Notes under the pieces: generated by a model
Databases searched by the model: none
Told to the model about the DNA's origin: nothing
What the model saw: the letters and a program-made list of their open reading frames with translations, nothing else
Position numbers and translations under genes: made by a program
Assembly: GCA_002792355.1 (NCBI GenBank)
Contig: PFOE01000080.1
Location: 1 to 18,754 of the forward strand
Length of the DNA stretch: 18,754 bases
DNA from: Candidatus Roizmanbacteria bacterium CG_4_10_14_0_2_um_filter_36_35
GTDB taxonomy: Bacteria; Patescibacteriota; Microgenomatia; UBA1406; GWC2-37-13
Direction of reading: 5' to 3'
In this document: piece after piece, positions 13,357 to 18,754 of the stretch
Position numbering within the stretch: position 1 is the stretch's first letter
How the letters are laid out: each line of letters opens with the position of its first letter

Positions 13357-13365
13357 AAAAAAATC

Positions 13366-13400
13366 TCAAAGCTCAAATCGCAAATCTCAAATCTCAAATC
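13366..13400. repeat. CTCAAATC-type tandem repeat between mraZ and rsmH
   Basis: The gap between mraZ and rsmH consists of near-tandem words: ATCTCAAAGCTCAAATCGC followed by AAATCTCAAATCTCAAATC, ending at the mraZ stop codon. It is the same word family as the block at 9357-9472, which suggests a dispersed intergenic repeat. Confidence 0.65.
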
Positions 13401-13801
13401 TAATTTCTTCCTTTTGGTTTTTTATTATATTCTTTCCAATTTCCAGGACTCCAGATCTCAAAATGATCACCAACACCAATGATTACTGCTTCTTGGTTTA
13501 ATGCTGCATAATTCAATAAGTTTTTTGGGATAACAAATCTTCCTTGATCATCGATTTCAAGATAAGCTAAAGCAGAAAAAATAGATCTTCGCTGTTCTAT
13601 ATCGATAGGTTGAAGTAGAGATGGATTTAATAACTCCACCGCTCTTTTTTCCCAATCATCTTTGTCATAACCGGCCAAACAGCTGCCAAAACCTTTAGTT
13701 AAGATAAAAGTGTTACCTTTTAAAAGTTCTCTGAGTCTTTTTGGCAGAAGCAGACGACCGGAACCGGAAAAGTTAATCTGATATTCACCAAAAAACACCA
13801 T
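13400..13801 (-). CDS. mraZ: MraZ, transcriptional regulator of the dcw cluster
   Basis: DNA-binding protein with two SpoVT/AbrB-like halves; in E. coli and mycoplasmas MraZ binds repeats in its own promoter and controls the division/cell-wall cluster. 133 residues (family about 140-150). First half: FFGEYQINFSGSGRLLLPKRLRE (positions 3-25), equivalent to the family's DxKGRLxxPxxxR. Second half: LEIDDQGRFVIPKNLLNYA with the same DxxGRxxIPxxL pattern. The usual Lys of DxKGR is Ser in the first half. The gene heads the cluster, directly downstream of the best promoter in the window. The ATG at 13801 is followed by GTG, so a start one codon later is possible. Confidence 0.93.
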   Translation of the reverse strand: MVFFGEYQINFSGSGRLLLPKRLRELLKGNTFILTKGFGSCLAGYDKDDWEKRAVELLNPSLLQPIDIEQRRSIFSALAYLEIDDQGRFVIPKNLLNYAALNQEAVIIGVGDHFEIWSPGNWKEYNKKPKGRN

Positions 13802-13809
13802 ATATTTTC

Positions 13810-13838
13810 ATTACACACCATTTTCTACCTGTTGTCAA
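13810..13838 (-). promoter_or_regulatory. Promoter of mraZ and the dcw cluster
   Basis: Minus strand: perfect -35 TTGACA (13838-13833), 17-bp spacer, -10 TGTAAT (13815-13810, 5 of 6 to consensus). The -10 ends 8 nt before the mraZ ATG, so the mRNA would be essentially leaderless. Within the spacer and -10, AGGTA (13829-13825) and TGGTG (13819-13815) recur at 10-bp spacing and could be MraZ operator repeats, weakly resembling the E. coli TGGGN pattern. Confidence 0.7.
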
Positions 13839-13925
13839 GAGCAAAAACTATGATAAGCTTAGGATTAATTTTCTTTACTAATGCTTAAAGAATTTTAAAG
13901 AAATATTAATAAGACAGAAATCTGG

Positions 13926-14950
13926 TTGAAACCTAAACCTGAAAAATTAAGATTTGTCAATTGGTATCTCCAGCACGGGTGTGATTTAGATTGCTACTTT
14001 TGCAAAGTGCCAAAGCAAAAAACTAAAATTATGAATCCAAAACAACGCAGAGAAGCATTGGCAAAACTCCGGTCAATAAGTCAAGATGGTGCTGCTATGC
14101 TTAGTATTTTTGGCGGTGAAACAACTCTTAAACCTGAGAATTTTGTTGGAGCGGTAAAAGATGCTTCAAAGGCAGGATTCTTTGTTGATGCTATTACTAA
14201 CGGATGGGGATTAACAGAAAAATTGATACAACAGTTAAGCGAGGCGGGTTTAAGTTATTTGGCTTATTCTATTGACAGTGATCCTAAATCTCAAAAAAGA
14301 GATTTGGAAAAGGCCATGCATTTTCTTTCTGTCGCTAGAGATTTTGGAATAATACCTGTTGTAAATACAGTATTAACAAGAGGGACTAATCTTGATGATT
14401 TTAAGAATCTGGCTAAAACTGTAATAAACAGTAACATTTTTTTGTCTCTCCTTATATGTTCCCGGAAGTTCCAGACGGATTATCTTCTAACGCTTCTCCC
14501 TCTGATACTCCTTCGAAAGAGCAATTAAGGGAAATTATATCTTGGTTGGCTCTCAAAAAATTAACAACTGGAAGAGTGGCAACAACTTTCAGTTATTTAT
14601 GGACACTTTTTAATCTTAAAGAAAACTCTGCAGGTATAACACAATCTTGGCATTGTGATCCTAATTTCAGAGGAGTCGGTGATAAAAAAGGAAGAGGTTA
14701 TTTGACTTTAGATTCCGACGGTTTTATTGGTCCTTGTCAGGAATTTCCCCATCAAGTAAATTTACTAAATATACCACCAGATAAGCTTTCGCTTAGACTA
14801 TTAGATCCTTTATTCAGGGATACTACTGCAAAATGTCCGGGTTGTACTTACAATTGTTACATTCAAGAAGAAAGCATTTCGGGACCATCAACAATTGCAG
14901 AATTTCCAAATGCTATTCAGATAGTCAATGTTTTTCGAAGAAAACCTTAA
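13926..14950 (+). pseudogene. Radical SAM/SPASM-type protein, split by a -1 frame change
   Basis: Iron-sulphur enzyme of the radical SAM superfamily, product unknown. The first frame (13926-14528, TTG start) has the cluster motif C19-x3-C23-x2-C26 in HGCDLDCYFC and a GGET motif (63-66). At T7 (14437-14443) the correct frame moves by -1, giving VSPYMFPEVPDG and continuing to 14950. The second part holds WHCDP, DGFIGPCQEF and KCPGCTYNC, Cys spacing like a SPASM/twitch auxiliary cluster domain. Joined, the protein would be about 340 residues. The first frame alone ends in about 30 unrelated residues (from LSLLICSRK). An in-frame ATG at 13881 is separated from the TTG by TAA at 13896, so the true start is uncertain. 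No peptide substrate gene is visible beside it. Frameshift mutation, consensus error in the T run, or programmed slippage are all possible. Confidence 0.8.
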
Positions 14951-14967
14951 CGATTATAACCATCTAT

Positions 14968-14982
14968 TCACCCTAAGGGTGA
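14968..14982. repeat. Perfect palindrome downstream of the radical SAM gene
   Basis: TCACCCT-A-AGGGTGA, 7-bp arms with one central base, 17 bp after the radical SAM stop. It is followed by TGACTAG twice (14980-14986 and 14990-14996). It lies between convergent genes and may be part of a bidirectional termination or repeat structure. Confidence 0.6.
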
Positions 14983-15001
14983 CTAGGCATGACTAGCTTC
15001 A

Positions 15002-15028
15002 GACACCCTTCGGGTGTCCAGTTTATTT
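15002..15028 (+). terminator. GC-rich hairpin between convergent genes, possible terminator
   Basis: GACACCC and GGGTGTC (15002-15018) form a 7-bp stem with a TTC loop. On the plus strand it is followed after CCAG... by a short T-rich stretch (GTTTATTT, 15021-15028), a modest fit to an intrinsic terminator for the radical SAM gene. No T tract follows it on the minus strand. Confidence 0.4.
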
Positions 15029-15572
15029 AAGAAGATTTTCTAGTTGTTTTTAAATCAAAAGAATAGATTGAGTAAAAATAATTAGTTTCTCCTGTATCAA
15101 TAGGTATGTTTGCTTTAATTGGAAATAAAAATAACGGAATATCTGATTTATCTTTAGATAGTAAATACATATTACCTGAATATTTCATTAATGTTGCTAA
15201 TAACAAAATATCCGTATAGCTTATTTGAGCGCTCCTTTTAAGCAATACTTTTGTTAAAGTCTTAGTATTTTCTTCAACTTTGCGATCAAAAGGAAGTTCA
15301 TAATCAATTATTTTTTGATAGTAATTAATCATTAATTTATAATCTTCTAAGCTTTTTCTACCTTTTATAAATTCATGATAAACACCATTAATTGTTGTTC
15401 ATGTGCATTCGCTTTCCTTTAATGATTGAATTATTTCGGAAAAACTTTGCTGATTATGATTTGCATCAATTAAAAAATTAGTATCAATTAAAATATGTTT
15501 TTGTTTTAAAGAAGATAAAAACTTTTCTATCTTTACTTCAACAAGCGAAAACGTAACTGGAGTCGTTTTCAT
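15027..15572 (-). pseudogene. PIN-domain (VapC-like) toxin, interrupted by an in-frame TGA
   Basis: Likely ribonuclease toxin of the PIN family. From the ATG at 15572 the frame runs 57 codons, meets TGA at 15401-15399, and continues in the same frame to the stop at 15029-15027 (181 sense plus nonsense codons before it). Acidic PIN residues fall on both sides of the stop: D30 in ILIDTNFLIDA, E67 in GVYHEF, D121 in YTDILLLA, and D141/D144 in SKDKSD, the expected order and spacing. TGA is a normal stop elsewhere in this window, so it is read as nonsense. A downstream ATG at 15332 opens the last 101 codons but would lack the first two catalytic acids. The start overlaps the putative antitoxin gene by 35 bp, as in many toxin-antitoxin operons. 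Confidence 0.68.
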
Positions 15573-15723
15573 TTATGATAGATTCAACTTTTTTAGCGGC
15601 TTTGATAAACTCGCTTTTGTTAAATTTCTTTGGTTTAGCATTTTCAGGCAAACCAATAACGATTTTGTCTTCACCAGTTTTTCTTTTCAATTTATTTTCC
15701 AATTCAATTATTTTTCTCGTCAT
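15538..15723 (-). CDS. Small protein upstream of the PIN gene, putative antitoxin
   Basis: 61 residues, highly charged (rich in Lys, Glu and Asn), no membrane segment, no motif I recognise. The N-terminal part (ENKLKRKTGEDKIVIGLP) and the helical C-terminal half (FNKSEFIKAAKKVESII) would fit an antitoxin with a folding-upon-binding tail. The call rests on context: it directly precedes and overlaps the PIN-domain frame and has its own promoter-like sequence 8 nt before the ATG. With the toxin broken, it may persist as an orphan. Confidence 0.45.
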   Translation of the reverse strand: MTRKIIELENKLKRKTGEDKIVIGLPENAKPKKFNKSEFIKAAKKVESIINENDSSYVFAC

Positions 15724-15731
15724 ATTTAACT

Positions 15732-15761
15732 ATCTTAACAAATATATAAATCAAAAGTCAA
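15732..15761 (-). promoter_or_regulatory. Candidate promoter of the putative antitoxin-toxin pair
   Basis: Minus strand: TTGACT (15761-15756, 5 of 6), 18-bp spacer, TAAGAT (15737-15732, 4 of 6), ending 8 nt before the ATG at 15723. It is divergent from, and interleaved with, the murJ promoter region. Confidence 0.45.
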
Positions 15762-15769
15762 ATTTCAGT

Positions 15770-15775
15770 TATAAT
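15770..15775 (+). promoter_or_regulatory. -10 element of murJ
   Basis: Perfect TATAAT ending 7 nt before the murJ ATG at 15783, so transcription would start at the start codon. No good -35 hexamer is seen at the normal spacing. No Shine-Dalgarno precedes the ATG. Confidence 0.5.
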
Positions 15776-15782
15776 AAAAACA

Positions 15783-17411
15783 ATGGAGCGATTTATTAGG
15801 AAAACTTCTGATTTCATTTTTTCCCAACAAAAGAGCATTTTTTCTTCAGTAATGCTTCTGTCTTTAATGATTGTTTTAACCAGTCTGTCAGGTTTTCTTC
15901 GCTACCGTATTTTAGCTGGATATTTCAATAAGGAGCAACTCGACATCTTCTTTGCCTCATTCCGGATTCCAGACCTGATCTTTGAAATTCTCATAACTGG
16001 CGCCCTAACCACTACTTTTATCCCCATTTATCTCAAATATAAAACGAATAAAACAGAGTTAAGCAATAATATTTCCTCGATTATCAACTTTATCCTCTTT
16101 TTTTTAACGATTTTTATTGTCATCGCCACCTTTTTTTTAGATCGGATTATCCCCCTTTTGACTCCGGGTTACGGCCCGGAAAAAATGGAAAAAATCATTG
16201 TTTTTTCCCGCCTACTTCTTATCGGCCAACTTCCTTTTTTCGTCTTGGGTAATTTTTTGACCGGCATCGGCCAGGCAAACAAAACCTTTTTTCTTTCCGC
16301 CTTAGCCCCAATTATCTACAACCTTTCTATTATTATTACCACGGTGTTTTTTTATCAAACGCTTTTTCTATCAGCACCGATCTGGGGAGTAATTGTCGGT
16401 GCCTTTTTTCTTTTTGCCATCCAACTACCAATTCTTTTTAACTCCGATTTCAGCTATCGGCTGATTTTAAAAAAAACTCAGGGATTAGTTGAGTTTATCA
16501 GATTGGTTATTCCTCGGGCTTTTACCATTATTGTCGCCCAGATTGATGCAACAATTGACTTAACTTTGGCCACTCTTCTTGGAGGCGGCGCCTATACTGT
16601 TTTTTACTTAGCCCAACATCTCCAACTTCTTCCGGTATCGGTGATCGGGATTGCTTTTGGCCAGGCTTCTCTGCCTTATTTGACGGAAATCTACCAAGAA
16701 AAAAAAATCGAGGAGTTTAAAAAAATCATCACTGATTCGCTTTTGAATATTTTTTTCCTAACCATTCCTCTTGCTTTGTTTTTTATTTTCGCCCGTACGC
16801 CGTTGATCCGCCTTTTTTTTGGCGGCCAGAAATTTGACTGGGACGCTACCGTTCAAACCGCCGTGACTCTTTCTTATTTTTCTATCGCCCTTCCTTTTCA
16901 CGCAGTTTACTACCTCCTTACCCGTTGTTTTTATGCTCTGATGGATAGCAAAACGCCCTTTTATATCGGGTTCGTTTCTATTTTGATTAATACTATTTTT
17001 AGTCTTTTGTTTGTTTTTTATTTTCATCTGCCTATTTGGTCATTAGCGATTTCTTTTTCTATTTCAATGATAATTAATTCCACCTTTCTTTTCATTATTC
17101 TTTGGAAAAAGATCTCTGGGTTTAACTTTGGATTTATTGTCAGCGAGCTTTTTAAAATGATTTTCAGCGCTTTTACCTCCGGAGTTTTTTCTTATTTTTT
17201 TATGAAGCTTCTTGACGGACTTATTTTAGATACGTCTTTTACTATCAATGTTTTTCTGCTCCTTGGCTTCACTTTTTCAACATTCATCCTCCTCTACTTG
17301 TTTATATCTTGGATTGTTGACGTCAAGGAAATTTACCTAATTAGTCGCTTATTACTTAAAGCCCGTGAATATCAAAAAAAAATCACCGAGCTTTATACCA
17401 GATATGAGTAA
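15783..17411 (+). CDS. murJ: MurJ, lipid II flippase
   Basis: Polytopic membrane protein of the MOP (MviN/MATE-like) superfamily that moves lipid II across the membrane to supply outer-face transpeptidases. 542 residues with about 14 hydrophobic segments, the expected topology. Seen: SGFLRYRILAGYFN (36-49) with following LDIFFASFRIPDLIFEILITGALTTTFIPIY split over the first two helices, matching the MurJ signature GFxRDxxxA...DAFxxAFxIPN...EGAxxxAFVP; and ARTPLIRLFFGG with FYALMDSKTPFYIG in the second half. Its own -10 box lies just upstream, and the gene is divergent from the accessory pair. It overlaps the phosphorylase gene by 8 bp. It completes the lipid II export step for the cell-wall genes on the other strand. 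Confidence 0.95.
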   Translation: MERFIRKTSDFIFSQQKSIFSSVMLLSLMIVLTSLSGFLRYRILAGYFNKEQLDIFFASFRIPDLIFEILITGALTTTFIPIYLKYKTNKTELSNNISSIINFILFFLTIFIVIATFFLDRIIPLLTPGYGPEKMEKIIVFSRLLLIGQLPFFVLGNFLTGIGQANKTFFLSALAPIIYNLSIIITTVFFYQTLFLSAPIWGVIVGAFFLFAIQLPILFNSDFSYRLILKKTQGLVEFIRLVIPRAFTIIVAQIDATIDLTLATLLGGGAYTVFYLAQHLQLLPVSVIGIAFGQASLPYLTEIYQEKKIEEFKKIITDSLLNIFFLTIPLALFFIFARTPLIRLFFGGQKFDWDATVQTAVTLSYFSIALPFHAVYYLLTRCFYALMDSKTPFYIGFVSILINTIFSLLFVFYFHLPIWSLAISFSISMIINSTFLFIILWKKISGFNFGFIVSELFKMIFSAFTSGVFSYFFMKLLDGLILDTSFTINVFLLLGFTFSTFILLYLFISWIVDVKEIYLISRLLLKAREYQKKITELYTRYE

Positions 17412-18675
17412 AAAACTGAAAGAAGACAAAGAAAAAATAATCGCCATCAAAGCGATTCAGAAAAAACTTTTAGGAAAGAGGTTGTCTTACCGAGAGATTT
17501 TCGCCATCATGGACGAAATTGCCCACGAAAAACTAACCGATATCCTAACGACTTATTTTGTCGCTTCATCATTTAGAGAAGGTTACAGTCCAAGCGAACT
17601 TTATTATTTTACCAAAGCAATGGTCGAAACCGGCAATAAACTTAAGTTTAAAGGACTGGTGGCTGACAAACATTCTGTCGGCGGCATTTCAGGAACCAGA
17701 ACGACGATGATTATTGTTCCTATTATTGCTGCCGCTGGCTTTAAAATACCAAAAATTTCTTCACGGGCAATTACTACTCCTGCGGGAACTGCCGATGTTA
17801 TGGAAGCAATTGCTTCTGTAGAATTTACTCCGGCGGAAATTGAAAAAATTGTCAATAAAGTCGGAGGCTGTATTGTCTGGAACGGTCGCCTTGGTATCGC
17901 TCCTGCGGATGATGTCATTATCCGCGTCGAAGAACCCTTGTCTTTTGAATCCTTTGACAAAATTATTATTTCAGTGATGGCAAAAAAAGTGGCTGCCGGA
18001 ACAACCCATTTGGCTTTAGATCTTCCGTACGGTAAAACCGCCAAAATCCGCCATTTCAGCGATGCCGAAAAAGTTGCCAAAAAATTTGAGAATTTAGCCC
18101 GCATATTCGGAATAAAAATCGTAGTCGACATCAACGAAATGCTTGAACCTGCAGGACGGGGAATCGGTCCGATTTTAGAAGCCCGCGATGTCCTATATGT
18201 CCTTGAGCAGGAAGCAGTCCGACCTTTGCGTCTGGAAACTAAAGCTCTCCGACTAGCAGGAATGCTCTTAGACCTCTGTTTTCAAGAAAAAAAGATAAAA
18301 AAGAACGGTGATGAAGAAGCGAGAAAGATTCTTGAGTCAGGAACCGCTTTGAATAAATTTAGAGAAATTGTTGCTGCTCAAAATGGCGATCAAAGTATTT
18401 CTTGCTACAGCTTAAAACTCGCTAGATTCAAAAAGGAGATCAATTCATCGGTTTCTGGTAGAATTAAAGATATTAATAATTATAATCTCAATACGGTGGC
18501 TAAAGTTCTGGGGGCACCTAATGATAACTACGCCGGAATCTATCTTTTGAAAAAGTTAGACCATAACGTAGATAAAAATGAAACCATGTTAATTCTTTAC
18601 TCAAGTGATAAATATCGCCTTAAAGAAGGAGAAGTAACGATTAAAAATTTGCCTGTGTTTACAATAGAAAAATAA
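17404..18675 (+). CDS. deoA: AMP phosphorylase/thymidine phosphorylase family enzyme
   Basis: Nucleoside or nucleotide phosphorylase of the glycosyltransferase-3 family. Seen (numbered from this ATG): an N-terminal alpha domain, DKHSVGG where phosphate is bound (about 88-94), TTMIIVPIIAAAGF, SSRAITTPAGTADVME, GGCIVWNGRLGIAPADD, and SVMAKKVAAGTTHLALDLPYGKTAK. SSRAITxPAGTADxME and GGCxVWxGxLxxAPADD are the archaeal AMP phosphorylase pattern rather than that of E. coli DeoA, so AMP plus phosphate to adenine plus ribose 1,5-bisphosphate is a reasonable guess. At 423 residues it lacks the extra N-terminal domain of archaeal AMP phosphorylases (about 500), so substrate is uncertain. I chose the ATG at 17404, overlapping murJ by 8 bp, over GTG at 17365, because the intervening 13 residues lie inside murJ and look non-native. 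Confidence 0.88.
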   Translation: MSKKLKEDKEKIIAIKAIQKKLLGKRLSYREIFAIMDEIAHEKLTDILTTYFVASSFREGYSPSELYYFTKAMVETGNKLKFKGLVADKHSVGGISGTRTTMIIVPIIAAAGFKIPKISSRAITTPAGTADVMEAIASVEFTPAEIEKIVNKVGGCIVWNGRLGIAPADDVIIRVEEPLSFESFDKIIISVMAKKVAAGTTHLALDLPYGKTAKIRHFSDAEKVAKKFENLARIFGIKIVVDINEMLEPAGRGIGPILEARDVLYVLEQEAVRPLRLETKALRLAGMLLDLCFQEKKIKKNGDEEARKILESGTALNKFREIVAAQNGDQSISCYSLKLARFKKEINSSVSGRIKDINNYNLNTVAKVLGAPNDNYAGIYLLKKLDHNVDKNETMLILYSSDKYRLKEGEVTIKNLPVFTIEK

Positions 18676-18712
18676 TATGATGCTATGATAAATCAGTTGT
18701 CCCGTAAAGTGG

Positions 18713-18745
18713 GATAATAAAGGGTAATTATTACCAGTTATTATC
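18713..18745. repeat. 33-bp inverted repeat downstream of the phosphorylase gene
   Basis: GATAATAA and TTATTATC (8-bp arms) enclose GGTAAT-T-ATTACC (6-bp arms), separated by an unpaired AG on each side. It starts 38 bp after the stop of the phosphorylase gene and is close to the right edge. It is followed by TTTAAAGGA without a T tract, so it could be an operator, a repeat element or an atypical terminator. Confidence 0.65.
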
Positions 18746-18754
18746 TTTAAAGGA

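Noticed and set aside
13832..13854. Plus-strand promoter TTGTCA...TATGAT for the radical SAM gene
   Set aside because: Spacing is only 11 bp, too short for a sigma-70-type promoter.
13926..14950. RiPP maturation system with a small precursor peptide beside the radical SAM gene
   Set aside because: No small frame with a leader-core layout is visible in 13802-13925 or 14951-15026.
15399..15401. TGA read as an amino acid (alternative genetic code as in Gracilibacteria or mycoplasmas) to rescue the PIN gene
   Set aside because: TGA terminates dgkA, the GlmU-like gene, murA and the ftsL-like gene at conserved family ends with ATGA overlaps, so it is a real stop here.
16758..17027. 89-codon minus-strand frame inside murJ
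   Set aside because: Highly basic, low-complexity shadow of the T-rich murJ coding strand.
17365..17403. GTG start for the phosphorylase, 13 codons upstream
   Set aside because: These codons lie within the conserved-length end of murJ and add a lysine-rich stretch with no family match; ATG at 17404 gives a normal 8-bp overlap.
17604..18134. Open frame of 176 codons on the minus strand opposite the phosphorylase gene
   Set aside because: It lies wholly inside a gene with clear family motifs, has no recognisable features and fits a shadow frame.

Overview
The window looks like an AT-rich chromosomal segment of a Candidate Phyla Radiation (Patescibacteria) bacterium, most likely Microgenomates-like. 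That placement is inferred, not proven. It rests on compact, overlapping peptidoglycan genes, a MurC-MurB fusion, short versions of several enzymes, an archaeal-type AMP/thymidine phosphorylase, and GC-rich palindromes lying in frame inside genes (giving peptides such as LPAGRQG and FAKASAG), together with intergenic runs of CTCAAAT-type words. TGA ends several intact genes through ATGA overlaps, so the standard bacterial stop codons apply.

Region 1, 13801 down to 1 (minus strand), is a rearranged division and cell-wall (dcw) cluster. In order of transcription it holds mraZ, rsmH, an ftsL-like gene, a class B penicillin-binding protein (ftsI), a short murE-like ligase, pgeF, a murC-murB fusion, murA, a HAD phosphatase, a broken REP-associated (Y1) transposase between 27-bp direct repeats, a GlmU-like bifunctional enzyme, yvcK, dgkA and the 5' two thirds of mraY, which runs off the left edge. 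Together they make and edit UDP-MurNAc precursors (GlmU-like, MurA, MurB, MurC, PgeF, MurE-like), load them on the lipid carrier (MraY, DgkA) and use them at division (FtsI, FtsL). YvcK and MraZ are likely regulators. murD, murF, murG, ftsW and ddl are not in the window.

Region 2, 13802-15723, is a small accessory island: a radical SAM/SPASM gene on the plus strand with a -1 frame change at a run of seven T, then two strong hairpins, then a minus-strand pair of a small putative antitoxin and a PIN-domain (VapC-like) toxin broken by an in-frame TGA. Together with the transposase, all three clearly accessory genes are interrupted, while every core gene is open.

Region 3, 15783-18675 (plus strand), is murJ (lipid II flippase) overlapping an AMP/thymidine phosphorylase-type gene. 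The last 79 bases hold a long inverted repeat.

A recurring signal is that the best promoter-like sequences have their -10 box only 6-10 nt before the start codon (mraZ, glmU-like, murC-murB, antitoxin, murJ), with no clear Shine-Dalgarno sequence, which suggests leaderless transcripts. I saw no tRNA, rRNA, CRISPR array or riboswitch. No gene-free stretch exceeds 300 bases.
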